DNA of 64,000 bases from CAWGXG01 sp963826505 (GTDB lineage Bacteria; Chloroflexota; Anaerolineae; Aggregatilineales; Aggregatilineaceae), in contig CAWGXG010000001.1 of the NCBI GenBank assembly GCA_963826505.1, forward strand, positions 186,001 through 250,000, in the 5' to 3' direction. The notes beneath the pieces were generated by a model. The model had not been told where the DNA came from. It searched no databases and saw only the letters and a program-made list of their open reading frames with translations. Position 1 is the first letter of the stretch. Each line of letters starts with the position of its first letter. Shown here one piece after another: positions 1 through 8,774 of the stretch. The position numbers and the translations under genes are program-made.

Positions 1-738
1 CTGAGCGCGGTAGCGTTCCAGCTCCTGCGGCGACATCCAGATCGGCTTGCCCCCGCGTGCGGTTTCCCACGCGATGCGGTCGCTGCTGAATTCGCGGGTC
101 GGATGGGCGCTGGTCTCGCCGTAACTGCGGACGGCGCGCACCACGAGCTGATCGCCCTCCAGCAGCAGCAGCGAACCTTGTTCCGCGTCGATCACCTGTA
201 CCGCAGAGTTGACGATATGCGGCAGCAGACGTTCCATGCCCACCAGTGCTGTGACAGTTTTGCCCAGGCGATAGAGGGTGTTCAGTTCGCGCACGCGGCG
301 ATTGAGCGAGGCGTTGGCCGTCAGCAGACGCCCGGTGAGCGCGTCTTTTTCGCGCCGCAGCCGGACCTCGGATAGGGCGCGATCGATCGCGTCGAGCATC
401 TCCTCAACGGTATACGGTTTTTTGATGTAATCGCGGACGCCCTTGCGATAGACCTCGATGGCGATTTCTTCCGAGCCATGAAACGTCATGATGATGACGG
501 GGATGTCGTAACCGCCAGCTTCGAGTTCTTCCAACACTTCAAGCCCGTTCATACGGGGCATTTGCAAGTCGAGCAGAATGAGATCGGGGGGCTGCTGCCG
601 CACGATCTCCATCGTCTCGATTCCATCACGAGCCAGCAAAGGGACCAGCCCGTTGGGTTTGAGGACATTATCGACGATGAATTCGCGGTTGTCGCGCCCG
701 TCATCCGCAACCAGCACTCGCACTAGTGGATCACTCAC
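1..738 (-). CDS. Response regulator, receiver + GAF domain (3' end cut by window edge)
   Basis: Cytoplasmic phospho-signalling protein; 246 codons are visible and it runs off the left edge. The N-terminal receiver domain shows the acidic pair D12-D13, phospho-acceptor D57 in LILLDLQMPRMNG, T85 and the conserved K107 before Pro. After a short helical linker (about 120-150) a GAF-like domain begins, with no DNA-binding domain in the visible part, so the output could be a GAF sensor, kinase, cyclase or other domain beyond the edge. The start is a GTG at 738; a downstream ATG would remove the first strand of the receiver fold. A small unknown gene lies 151 bases upstream in the same orientation and may be cotranscribed. 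Confidence 0.85.
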   Translation of the reverse strand, partial: MSDPLVRVLVADDGRDNREFIVDNVLKPNGLVPLLARDGIETMEIVRQQPPDLILLDLQMPRMNGLEVLEELEAGGYDIPVIIMTFHGSEEIAIEVYRKGVRDYIKKPYTVEEMLDAIDRALSEVRLRREKDALTGRLLTANASLNRRVRELNTLYRLGKTVTALVGMERLLPHIVNSAVQVIDAEQGSLLLLEGDQLVVRAVRSYGETSAHPTREFSSDRIAWETARGGKPIWMSPQELERYRAQ

Positions 739-889
739 GATTGTATCCTTCGCTCAGGGCAGCGCCGTGCCTCATGCTGTCAGTATAGTGCAATTCGGCG
801 GGTAGGGCTACCCTGGCGCATGGGATCGAAAGTTGAAAAAGCGGATTTTGCAGATTGTGTGAGCAAGGCTGCCCCACGCGCCGCAGTGT

Positions 890-1276
890 TTACTTTTGCG
901 AGTTGCGCGCGTAATTAAGCGCTTCTGACAGCACGTCGAACTGCCGGATATGAATATTGAGTTGTTCCCAGATGCGTCTGATGCCCACACGAATGAGGGG
1001 GTGGATCCCGACCGCGATAAACGTGATCGAGGTGGTGAGGTTCCAGTCAGGCTCGGCGGCTTTGTATTCCTCGATCAGCAGCAGCGCATCACTCAGTGTG
1101 ACGTCACAGCCGCGCAAGTCGACTACAACATAGACTGGGCCCATATCTGGACCCGTGAAGCGGCGTATCTGGCTGGCAACGCTGACCAGACTCGACAGAT
1201 TGTGTTCCAGGGGCAGCGCCACACTGATCAGCAAGATCGACGAGTCGGAGAACCGGGTAATCCCAAAAACAGTCAT
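890..1276 (-). CDS. Hypothetical 128-residue protein, possibly STAS/SpoIIAA-like
   Basis: Small soluble protein with no signal peptide or membrane segment. The alternating hydrophobic strands and helices (for example VYVVVDLRGCDVT followed by a helix LSDALLLIEEYKAAEP) look like a STAS/SpoIIAA-type alpha/beta fold, but no phosphorylatable Ser motif is obvious, so this is only a structural impression. Codon use matches its neighbours. It lies upstream of, and in the same orientation as, the response regulator at the left edge; a partner-switch or regulatory role would fit but is inference. A spacer of low GC lies upstream. Confidence 0.6.
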   Translation of the reverse strand: MTVFGITRFSDSSILLISVALPLEHNLSSLVSVASQIRRFTGPDMGPVYVVVDLRGCDVTLSDALLLIEEYKAAEPDWNLTTSITFIAVGIHPLIRVGIRRIWEQLNIHIRQFDVLSEALNYARNSQK

Positions 1277-1593
1277 AAATGGTTTTTTGGGTGGCGGGCC
1301 GCCACTCGAGGCATTGAATAAGTCAGAACCGCGCTGGTGGTTCGCAAATCACAGAATAATATTTATCTCGAGCTAATTTATTGTTTTCAAAACCTATTAA
1401 TTATTCATACGTTGGTATACCGCATTTTGGCTTGTTTCGCCAGCAGCAGGCACGACGTGAGATCGCTTTCGTACCATTCAACAACACGGCGCAAACTCAG
1501 CGTTAACGGCGCTGTTTGCCGTGCGGCATGGCTGCGTCTAAACTCAGACGGCGGTTGAAGAGCGCAAGCAGCATCCTACAAGGACGGCGAGCC
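1277..1593. other. Divergent intergenic region, AT-rich
   Basis: About 315 bases between a minus-strand gene and a plus-strand gene. The part from about 1340 to 1440 is clearly AT-rich compared with the flanks, as expected for divergent promoters, but I cannot fix a convincing -35/-10 pair. No RNA gene or repeat seen. Confidence 0.4.
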
Positions 1594-2076
1594 ATGGGCG
1601 GCGTGTGGGTAGTAGCAGCGACAGTGATCGCTGCCGTAGGCGTGGGGGGAGTCCTGGGCGCGTTGGTCGCGCGGCGGAGTGGGGCGAACGTCCGGACGAG
1701 CGCCGGGCAGTCCGCCCTTGTGTGCGACAGCCTGCGGCGCATGGATGCGGCGTTGGATGCCGTGTCATTGGACAGCCTGGATCAGCGTGGCGGCTGGGAT
1801 CGCGCCCTGTTCGAGTCTGTGCTGGATCACCTGGAACGCGAAGCGCCCATCTTCCAGACCGCGCTGGCGACGTATCTCAGCACGTCGGGTGCGCGTCCCG
1901 CAACGCTGGTCACGGGTCTGCTGGCGGTGGATCGCCTGTCAGCGGCGTACACTACCTGGACGCGCCTCTTTCCGCCGCGCCGCCAGGATGATTCGATGTT
2001 CGTATTGAGTTTGCTGCACGATCTGGGTGAACAGGTGGAGGATGTGTTGGGCCTGCTGGAGAACGGCGGCGGTTAG
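1594..2076 (+). CDS. Hypothetical single-pass membrane protein
   Basis: About 160 residues. The N-terminus is one hydrophobic segment (GVWVVAATVIAAVGVGGVLG, about residues 3-24) followed by Arg-Arg, consistent with a signal anchor; the rest is helical and polar. I chose the ATG at 1594 because AAGGA lies 11 bases upstream and the membrane segment then begins at once; an in-frame TTG at 1516 would add 26 residues. I do not recognise the family. It converges on the sigma factor gene, sharing the short region with a strong hairpin. Confidence 0.5.
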   Translation: MGGVWVVAATVIAAVGVGGVLGALVARRSGANVRTSAGQSALVCDSLRRMDAALDAVSLDSLDQRGGWDRALFESVLDHLEREAPIFQTALATYLSTSGARPATLVTGLLAVDRLSAAYTTWTRLFPPRRQDDSMFVLSLLHDLGEQVEDVLGLLENGGG

Positions 2077-2087
2077 CGCCTGCCCCC

Positions 2088-2124
2088 AAAAAGGGCTCGA
2101 CCGGGTCGTTTGGCCCGGTCGAGC
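2088..2124 (-). terminator. Rho-independent terminator of the sigma factor gene
   Basis: Perfect 11-bp stem (2095-2105 with 2114-2124) and 8-base loop; read on the minus strand it is followed by CC and five T (2088-2092). It lies about 50 bases after the sigma factor stop codon. Confidence 0.8.
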
Positions 2125-2177
2125 GACACCATGAGGGGGATCACAGTGCGGAAATAGTCAAGAGAGTGAAACGGCGT

Positions 2178-3266
2178 CTATTCCAGGTATTCTCCCAGGC
2201 CGTGATCGACCTGCATCTGACGCAGTTTGCTCAACGCCGCGTGTTGAAGCTGACGAATCCGCTCGCGGCTGTAGCCCATCAACTGCCCAATCTGTGACAT
2301 GCTGTGCGTTTCGCCGTTTTCCAGACCAAAGCGCAGCCGGATGATGCGTGCTTCGCGCTGAGGCAGCGCGCCCAACAGGAAGCTGATCGATTCGACCAGC
2401 AGTTGGCGGGCAGCAGCTTCCTCGGGCAGCTCGCTTTCGCGGTCGGCTACCAGATCGGCACGCGGACGATTTTCCTCGTCCCCGACCAACTCATCAAGCT
2501 GGACCGGCTCGCGCGCGGCCAACAACGTCGTCTCGACCTGTTCGGGCGTCAGGCTGGATTCTTCGGCCAGCTCATCATACGACGGCTCGCGACCCAGTTC
2601 CTGGGCCAACCGTTCGCTGACGCGGCGCAGACGGCCCCAGCGCTGCCCCTGGTTGATGGGCAGGCGGATGGTACGTCCGCGATCACCGGCGGCCCGTGCG
2701 ATGGATTGACGAATCCACCATGTGGCGTAGGTGCTCAGACGCACGCCGCGCGCCGGGTCAAAACGATCCACGGCTTTCATCAAGCCGAGATTGCCTTCCT
2801 GGATCAGGTCGGGCAGTGGCAGCCCACGGCCCTGGTACTTCTTCGCGATCGAGATCACCAGGCGCGTATTCGCCATGATCAGTTCCTGGCGGGCGGCTTC
2901 GCCCAGCTCAAGGACTTCGCAGTAATCCTGGTCCACGTCTTCGCACGCGCGCTGATCAAGCTCGTCCTGCGCACGGTTGGCCGCCTGGACCAGCCGCGCC
3001 AGCGATTGCTCGCGTCCGACTTCGATCGGTTCGGAAATGGGGCGGATGTCACGGAAATAGAATTGCAGCAGGTCTGCGTCGGATTGTGGAATGTAGCCGC
3101 TATCAGCATCAGCCGCCTGGACGGTCTCGATGGTTTGAGGCTCGGAGTCTTCGGCTTGGGAGTCAAACTCTTCGTCAAAATCGACATCCAGGGCAGGGTA
3201 TTCCTCCGGGGTCCATTCGTTGGAACTGCCCGTGTATTTCTCGTTCAAGCTGTGTATCGCGACCAC
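2178..3266 (-). CDS. sigA: RNA polymerase sigma-70 factor, RpoD/SigA type
   Basis: Directs core RNA polymerase to promoters. 362 residues: a strongly acidic N-terminal tail (about 1-55) in place of a classical region 1.1, region 1.2 (DLLQFYFRDI), region 2 with the core-binding and -10 recognition segment (GLMKAVDRFDPARGVRLSTYATWWIRQSIARA), region 3, and region 4 ending in a helix-turn-helix (MSQIGQLMGYSRERIRQLQ). The RpoD-type region 2.4 and intact region 4 fit a group 1 or 2 factor; the shortness and reduced 1.1 mean it could be a non-essential group 2 (SigB/HrdB-like) paralogue. A terminator follows. The long upstream region suggests its own promoter. Confidence 0.9.
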   Translation of the reverse strand: MVAIHSLNEKYTGSSNEWTPEEYPALDVDFDEEFDSQAEDSEPQTIETVQAADADSGYIPQSDADLLQFYFRDIRPISEPIEVGREQSLARLVQAANRAQDELDQRACEDVDQDYCEVLELGEAARQELIMANTRLVISIAKKYQGRGLPLPDLIQEGNLGLMKAVDRFDPARGVRLSTYATWWIRQSIARAAGDRGRTIRLPINQGQRWGRLRRVSERLAQELGREPSYDELAEESSLTPEQVETTLLAAREPVQLDELVGDEENRPRADLVADRESELPEEAAARQLLVESISFLLGALPQREARIIRLRFGLENGETHSMSQIGQLMGYSRERIRQLQHAALSKLRQMQVDHGLGEYLE

Positions 3267-3662
3267 TGTTGCCTGCCTTTGCTCTTAGAAGGTAACCCTT
3301 CAACCGCCAGTAAGCACTGGGTATTTCTACGACAGACCCATGCCGATGTCTATTCATAGTACTCTTATTTACGGCAAAAAGCAATATTATTATGATTAGA
3401 ATTAGATAAATGTGCTAAGTCGTCTCTTCTCGTAATGCCAGGCGGCGTGTGTGGCGAAGATGCGTGAGGTGGACGGGAGACGATGCAGCACTAGTGTGGG
3501 CAGCGGTGAGCGCGGTGGCGACATCCACGCATCTGTTAGGTTAGATGCAACGGCCACGTTAAAGTTGCAGGCGCAACAGTCACGTGCCAAAGTCCGTGGC
3601 ACGATCTATACTCCCAACCATACTGGCCCGATATAAGAATAACGTAAACAGAACCTGAGAGA
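3267..3662. other. Divergent intergenic region, no gene seen
   Basis: Nearly 400 bases between the sigma factor (minus) and the CPBP protease (plus). The segment 3355-3420 is AT-rich and probably carries the sigma gene promoter; small reading frames here lack codon bias and are not credible. Confidence 0.4.
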
Positions 3663-4328
3663 ATGATGAGCGAGCGCCCCGAACCTGTTGACCGGCCCCC
3701 GCTGCACCCGGTGCCCCGTGTCCGACGTCCGGTCCATCGCCTGCACCCGCGCGTGCTGTCTGCTTACGCGGTGGCGTTGGGGTTGGGGATGATGGCGGCG
3801 AGCGGCGTGTGGGCGCTGGTCATGGGCCAGCACCCGCCGGGTGACTGGTTCCCGGCGCGGCATTGGATCGCCTACGTGGTGGCGGGGATGCTGGTCGGGG
3901 CGCTGTTCGCCGTGACTGCTTACCGTCTGCTGGACGCGATCCCGTCGCTGCGGCGCATCGAGCTGATGCTGTTCGCCACGCTGGACATGGACGCTATGCG
4001 GCCACACCACGCGGTCATCTTCGGGCTGGCGGCGGGCATCCCGGAGGAAATGCTGTTCCGGGGCGCGATCCAACCCGCGCTAGGACTGATCCCGGCCTCG
4101 ATCATTTTCGGCGCGCTGCACGCCCTCACCCCCGCCTATTTTGTCTACGCCGCGCTGGCGGGCGGTCTGCTGGGCGGGCTGGCGCAGTGGAGCGGCGGGC
4201 TGTGGGCACCCATCGCCGCGCATACGATCATCGACCTGATCATGTTCTTGCTGTTGATCCGGCGCTGGCGATCGCTGCGGCGCGGGAAAGCGGCGGATGT
4301 CACCTTGAGCGATGGGGAGGACGCATGA
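3663..4328 (+). CDS. CPBP family intramembrane metalloprotease (CAAX protease-like)
   Basis: 221-residue polytopic membrane protein. The family hallmark is present: E128-E129 and R133 in PEEMLFRG, H153 in the next helix (GALHAL) and H187 with D191 in AAHTIID, the residues that bind zinc and activate water in Rce1-type proteases. The N-terminal 30 residues are Pro/Arg-rich and cytosolic, then about five to six membrane helices. Two ATG codons lie at 3663 and 3666. The stop overlaps the start of the rhomboid gene in an ATGA, so the two intramembrane proteases are translationally coupled. Substrate unknown. Confidence 0.88.
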   Translation: MMSERPEPVDRPPLHPVPRVRRPVHRLHPRVLSAYAVALGLGMMAASGVWALVMGQHPPGDWFPARHWIAYVVAGMLVGALFAVTAYRLLDAIPSLRRIELMLFATLDMDAMRPHHAVIFGLAAGIPEEMLFRGAIQPALGLIPASIIFGALHALTPAYFVYAALAGGLLGGLAQWSGGLWAPIAAHTIIDLIMFLLLIRRWRSLRRGKAADVTLSDGEDA

Positions 4329-5203
4329 TTCCGATTGGCGATGCTTCGCGCCGCCCGGTGCGTTTGCCGTTGATCACCTGGGCGATCATCGCCGCCAACG
4401 TGGCGATGTACCTGCTAGAGCTGTCGCACGGGGAAGCGTTCATCGTGCGCTGGTCGGTCATCCCCAAAGATATTGCCGCCGGTCACGATCTGATCACGAT
4501 CTTCACCGCCATGTTCATGCACGCGGGCCCGGCCCATATCCTGGGCAACATGCTTTTTCTGTGGGTGTTCGGCCCAGAGATGGAAGACGCGATGGGGCCG
4601 CTGCGCTATCTCGCGTTCTACCTGATCGGTGGCGTGATCGCCACGGTCGCCCAGGTAGCCGCGCTGCCCAATTCCGCCGTGCCCAACCTGGGCGCCAGCG
4701 GCGCGATCGCCGCGGTGATGGGCGGCTTTCTGATCACCTACCCACGCGACCGCATCCGGACGATATTGATCATCGGCTGGTTCATCGACATCGAGCGGAT
4801 TCCGGCGGTGATCATGGTCGGCGTGTGGTTCCTGATGCAGGTCTTCATGGAGGCGGGCGCGCTGGCGACGGTCCAAGCGGGGGGCGTGGCGTATATGGCG
4901 CACATCGGCGGCTTCATCTACGGCGCGATCGCGGCGCGCGCCTTCGAACAGCATATCCCGCCGCCCCCGGAGTTCGTTCGCCTAGGCGGGAGGGCTCGCA
5001 CCCTTTTCCCCACAGAATTTGAGCTTTGCTGGGGTTGGCGCTACACTCGCGTGTTTGGGCCAACGGCGCTGCCGGCTGTGTCACCGGCGGTTCCGCGGAC
5101 CATGATCCACCCATTCAGGTTACACCGCAGCGCGCGCTGCGGGGCTGCACATTCACGTATGGAGGTTTCCCCGTGTCCAAGAAAGTCCGTGTCGCCATTA
5201 TAG
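4325..5203 (+). CDS. Rhomboid family intramembrane serine protease
   Basis: Membrane serine protease with six predicted helices. Catalytic S125 sits in GASG, catalytic H193 in the last helix (MAHIGG), and the L1-to-TM2 motif HILGNMLFLWVFG is typical. Homologues usually end soon after the last helix; here the frame continues for about 70 poorly structured residues after PPPPEFV and overlaps the next gene by 31 bases. A promoter-like sequence for that gene lies inside this tail, so the natural stop was probably near 4984 (a TAG one frame away) and a one-base error may have extended it. It is coupled to the CPBP gene by the ATGA overlap. Confidence 0.88.
   Translation: MIPIGDASRRPVRLPLITWAIIAANVAMYLLELSHGEAFIVRWSVIPKDIAAGHDLITIFTAMFMHAGPAHILGNMLFLWVFGPEMEDAMGPLRYLAFYLIGGVIATVAQVAALPNSAVPNLGASGAIAAVMGGFLITYPRDRIRTILIIGWFIDIERIPAVIMVGVWFLMQVFMEAGALATVQAGGVAYMAHIGGFIYGAIAARAFEQHIPPPPEFVRLGGRARTLFPTEFELCWGWRYTRVFGPTALPAVSPAVPRTMIHPFRLHRSARCGAAHSRMEVSPCPRKSVSPL
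5019..5047 (+). promoter_or_regulatory. Putative sigma-70 promoter for inositol-phosphate synthase
   Basis: TTGAGC and TACACT separated by exactly 17 bases, about 125 bases before the GTG start of the synthase gene. Not experimentally supported. Confidence 0.4.
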
Positions 5204-6321
5204 GCGTAGGCAACTGCGCCAATTCACTGATCCAAGGTGTGCATTATTATTTCAATGCCACGCCGGACCAGTATATTCCCGGCTTGATGCACGCTCAGTT
5301 GGGGGATTACCACATCAGCGACATCGAGTTTTCTGCCGCTTTTGACATCGACAGTGAAAAAGTCGGCAAAGACTTGAGCGAAGCGATGTGGTCCGGGCAG
5401 AACAACACCATCAAGTTCGCCGATGTGCCGTTTATGAACGTGCCGGTGCATCGTGGCATGACCCATGATGGTTTGGGAAAATATCTGAAGCAGAAAATCA
5501 CCAAAGCGCCCGGCGCTACAGCCGATATCGTGCAGATTCTGCGCGATACCCGGACCGATGTCGTCGTGAATTACCTGCCGGTGGGCAGCGAACAGGCCAC
5601 GAAATGGTATGTCGAACAGGTATTGAATGCGGGCTGCGCCTTCATCAACGCGATTCCCGTGTTCATCGCGCGCGAGCCGTACTGGCAGCAGCGCTTCGCC
5701 GAACGCGGTCTGCCGCTCATCGGAGACGATATCAAGTCGCAGGTCGGCGCGACGATCCTGCACCGCGTCCTGACGAACCTGTTCAACGATCGCGGCATTA
5801 AGATGCTGCGCACCAGCCAGCTCAACGTTGGCGGCAACATGGACTTCTACAACATGCTCGAACGCGAGCGCCTGGAAAGCAAGAAAATCTCCAAGACCAA
5901 CGCCGTCACCAGCCAGGTGCCCGGCGGAATGGAACCCGACAACGTCCACATTGGACCCAGTGATTACGTGGCCTGGCTGACCGATCGCAAATGGGCCTAC
6001 ATCCGCCTGGAAGGCGCGGCGTTTGGCGATGTGCCGCTCAATATCGAGGTCAAGCTCGAAGTGTGGGACAGCCCTAACAGCGCAGGCGTGATCATCGACG
6101 CCGTGCGCTGCGCCAAGATCGGTCTGGATCGCGAGCTGAAGGGTACGCTCGAAGGTCCGGCGTCCTACTTCATGAAGTCGCCCCCGGTGCAGCACCCGGA
6201 CGACATCGCCCGTAACAACGTCGAAGCTTTCATTCGCGGCGAGTACAACGTCACCGTGCGTCCGCCTGAAGGGTGGAAGGGCCACGACAAACCGTCTGTG
6301 CCAGGTGGCGACGGCGACTGA
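5173..6321 (+). CDS. ino1: Myo-inositol-1-phosphate synthase
   Basis: NAD-dependent isomerisation of glucose 6-phosphate to 1L-myo-inositol 1-phosphate, the first step to inositol lipids and solutes. 382 residues, the size of the short archaeal/actinobacterial type. The Rossmann motif VAIIGVGNCANSL is at the N-terminus and the C-terminal domain carries the conserved stretch KSQVGATILHRVLTNLF and GGNMDF. GTG at 5173 is chosen because GGAGG lies seven bases upstream and the Rossmann strand follows at once; an upstream in-frame extension has no family similarity. Ends in a terminator. No inositol monophosphatase is nearby. Confidence 0.92.
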   Translation: MSKKVRVAIIGVGNCANSLIQGVHYYFNATPDQYIPGLMHAQLGDYHISDIEFSAAFDIDSEKVGKDLSEAMWSGQNNTIKFADVPFMNVPVHRGMTHDGLGKYLKQKITKAPGATADIVQILRDTRTDVVVNYLPVGSEQATKWYVEQVLNAGCAFINAIPVFIAREPYWQQRFAERGLPLIGDDIKSQVGATILHRVLTNLFNDRGIKMLRTSQLNVGGNMDFYNMLERERLESKKISKTNAVTSQVPGGMEPDNVHIGPSDYVAWLTDRKWAYIRLEGAAFGDVPLNIEVKLEVWDSPNSAGVIIDAVRCAKIGLDRELKGTLEGPASYFMKSPPVQHPDDIARNNVEAFIRGEYNVTVRPPEGWKGHDKPSVPGGDGD

Positions 6322-6350
6322 CCGTCACACCGTTTTTGCCGACAATTCGT

Positions 6351-6384
6351 AACGGGGACAGCCTCAGACTGTCCTCGTTTTTTG
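6351..6384 (+). terminator. Rho-independent terminator after ino1
   Basis: Stem GGGACAG/CTGTCCT (extended by weaker pairs) with a seven-base loop and then a run of six T at about 6378-6383. Confidence 0.7.
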
Positions 6385-6463
6385 TGCCGACCTGTTCGGC
6401 GCAGTTATAGCGACTAATGCTATTAGAGGCATTAAATGAAAACAGCAAGGTTTTCGTAAATTT

Positions 6464-6492
6464 TTGATATATCCCGTGCCACTTCGTACTAT
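6464..6492 (+). promoter_or_regulatory. Putative promoter of the FHA gene
   Basis: TTGATA and TACTAT separated by 17 bases in an AT-rich stretch; a consensus TATAAT overlaps at 6490-6495 but with a 20-base spacer. It lies about 75 bases upstream of the FHA gene start. Confidence 0.45.
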
Positions 6493-6564
6493 AATAGGAA
6501 TCGGGGAAGGTATGACCATGTTGAGCGGGTAATCATCCAATAGAATTACAAAGGGGTTAGTGCC

Positions 6565-7080
6565 ATGCCGGGCGAACAAGTTTGCGAAAACTGCGGGAAA
6601 GGTAACAAGGCGGGAGATACGTATTGCTTCTCCTGCGGCCACGTTCTGCCAGACGGTCTGGCGGCGCTGGCGACCCACAGTCTCACTGAAGACGGGGACC
6701 TTAAGCCACAGATCCGGTGGGGCACGGCTTATTTTGGCGATCAAATGCTGCTGCGGCTGCGCGTGCACGACACCGGAGAAATCATCGAGACATTGTTCGA
6801 GCGGGATTGCGTGTTGGGCCGGGCGGTGCGCGATGTGACGCCCGACCTCGATCTGACGCCCTATCGCGCCAACGATCTAGGCGTGTCGCGCCGCCACGCC
6901 AAACTGACACGTCAGAGTGCCACAATCATGGTACAAGACCTGGGCAGCGTCAACGGCACCTTTCTTAATGGGTGCGCGCTGCTGCCCTTCCAACCGCGTG
7001 TTCTGCGTAACGAAGACGAACTGTGTCTGGGTCGACTGCTGCTGCGTATCTCGTTCTCACGTGCTCCTCGGATTGGCTAG
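6565..7080 (+). CDS. Zinc-ribbon + FHA domain protein
   Basis: 171-residue soluble protein. The N-terminal zinc ribbon has two CxxC knuckles (CENC and CFSC, residues 8-28). The C-terminal FHA domain has the phosphothreonine-recognition motifs: LGRA near residue 90, SRRHAKL and GSVNGTFLNG. FHA domains bind phosphothreonine on kinase targets, so it is a plausible reader for the Ser/Thr kinases at 20.2 and 45.6 kb, an inference from content only. Short ATG start with an AAAGGGG-like site ahead. It converges with the Der gene 56 bases away. Confidence 0.85.
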   Translation: MPGEQVCENCGKGNKAGDTYCFSCGHVLPDGLAALATHSLTEDGDLKPQIRWGTAYFGDQMLLRLRVHDTGEIIETLFERDCVLGRAVRDVTPDLDLTPYRANDLGVSRRHAKLTRQSATIMVQDLGSVNGTFLNGCALLPFQPRVLRNEDELCLGRLLLRISFSRAPRIG

Positions 7081-7136
7081 ACTGCTCTACCCGCACCAAT
7101 CCGCGTACCCCATCACCGTTGCCATCTCACCGCTGC

Positions 7137-8528
7137 CTAGTCAAAATCCTTGTCCTTACGCTTGCGCTCTCGCAGGCTGATTCGGATCGGGGTGCCGTTA
7201 AACGGGAAATTCGCGCGGATCTGGTTTTCGAGATAGCGCTCATAGGTGAAATGCAGCAGGTTTTTGTCGTTGACATGCAGCAGGAAGGTCGGCGGATCGA
7301 CGCGCACCTGCTGGGCCATGAACACTTTGAGTGGGCGCGTTGATTTGGTTTGCGGAGCGTGTTTGAGCAGTGCCTCGCGCACGATGCGGTTAAGCTCGCT
7401 GGTGGAGATACGCAGCATGCGGTCTTCGTGCACGCTTGACGCGGTTTCAAGCACGGTATGGATGCGCTGTCCGGTCAGCGCACTGACGAATAACACCGGG
7501 GCGTAGGACAGAAAGGCCAGATCCTGACGCAATTTCTCGGTGAATTCTTTCATGGTGTGCGTGTCTTTTTCGACCGCGTCCCACTTGTTGACCACGATCA
7601 CCACGCTCTTGAACTCTTCCGCGATCATGCCGCCGATGTGCGCGTCCTGCTGGGTGATGCCGTCCACGGCGTCGAGGACCAGCAGCACCACGTCGGCGCG
7701 ATCCATGGCTTTGTGCGCGCGGATGACGCTGTACTGCTCGATGCCCGGCTCGACTCGTCCGCGTCGCCGGATGCCTGCCGTATCGATCAGGGTGACCGGA
7801 ACCCCTTCCCACGTGAGAGTTGTGTCGATCGCGTCGCGCGTCGTGCCCGCCACGGGGCTGACAATGGCGCGCTCGTGGCCCAATAGCTTGTTGAGCAGCG
7901 AGCTTTTGCCCACGTTGGGCCGCCCGACGATTGCGATTTTCAGCGATTCGTCGATGGCTTCTTCGCCGAGCAGTTCCTGAGGCTTGAAGGGCAGCGCTTC
8001 GACTACCGCGTCCAGCAGATCGCCCGTGCCGATGCCGTGCAGCGCAGACACGGGGAACACCTCACCCATGCCCAGCCCGTAAAACTCGAAAGCGTCCTCG
8101 TGGCGCTGCAGGTTGTCGGCCTTGTTGGAGGCGATGAGCACCGGTTTGCTGGTGCGCCGCAGAATGTCGGCGATCTCTTCGTCAGCGGCGGTGATGCCCG
8201 CCAGCGTGTCAACCACAAACACGATTACATCCGCTTCTTCGATGGCGAGCATTGCCTGAGAACGAATCTCCGGCACGAAGCGGCTGCTACCTTCTTCCAG
8301 CGGGCTGGTGATGGGCGCGTTCGCTGGTCGGGGCTGGTAGACTTCCAGACCGCCGGTGTCGACGACATCGAAGACCACGCCGTTCCAGTCGGCTTCGTCT
8401 AGAATCCGGTCGCGCGTCGTGCCGGGGATGTCCGACACGACGGCTTTGCGCATGCCGACCAGGCGATTAAACAGGGCCGACTTGCCAACATTGGGCCGCC
8501 CGACCAGGGCGACAAGGGGTTTTCTCAT
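7137..8528 (-). CDS. der: Ribosome biogenesis GTPase Der (EngA)
   Basis: Tandem GTPase needed for 50S ribosomal subunit maturation. 463 residues, normal length. Two G domains each show a G1 loop (GRPNVGKSALFN near residue 9 and GRPNVGKSSLLN near 205), G3 (DTGG, DTAG) and G4 (NKAD, NKWD) motifs; the C-terminal KH-like domain follows with a basic tail (LRERKRKDKDFD). ATG start with no competing start. Intact, with no neighbours of related function; it converges with the FHA gene. Confidence 0.96.
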   Translation of the reverse strand: MRKPLVALVGRPNVGKSALFNRLVGMRKAVVSDIPGTTRDRILDEADWNGVVFDVVDTGGLEVYQPRPANAPITSPLEEGSSRFVPEIRSQAMLAIEEADVIVFVVDTLAGITAADEEIADILRRTSKPVLIASNKADNLQRHEDAFEFYGLGMGEVFPVSALHGIGTGDLLDAVVEALPFKPQELLGEEAIDESLKIAIVGRPNVGKSSLLNKLLGHERAIVSPVAGTTRDAIDTTLTWEGVPVTLIDTAGIRRRGRVEPGIEQYSVIRAHKAMDRADVVLLVLDAVDGITQQDAHIGGMIAEEFKSVVIVVNKWDAVEKDTHTMKEFTEKLRQDLAFLSYAPVLFVSALTGQRIHTVLETASSVHEDRMLRISTSELNRIVREALLKHAPQTKSTRPLKVFMAQQVRVDPPTFLLHVNDKNLLHFTYERYLENQIRANFPFNGTPIRISLRERKRKDKDFD

Positions 8529-8686
8529 AGTGGACTGTCATCAACCTCATTGGGGACATTGGAGGTTGATTGTAGCAAATCCGGCGCGGAGTGAGAAGCC
8601 CCAGCGTCATGTGGACGTGTCGGCACGGCGGAAAAGCGGCTGACGGATGGGGTCGGGGTGGATGCTGCCCCAGGAGAAAACCGCAT

Positions 8687-8726
8687 CAAAAAATGGTTCC
8701 GAGATAGTTGACCATCTCGGAACCAT
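8687..8726 (-). terminator. Rho-independent terminator of the 8.8-9.4 kb secreted-protein gene
   Basis: Perfect 13-bp arms (8693-8705 and 8714-8726) with an eight-base loop, followed on the minus strand by six T. Confidence 0.88.
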
Positions 8727-8774
8727 CAGCGCGAACGCCTGCGCTAGAAAACTGCGCCGTGATCTATTGCGAGG

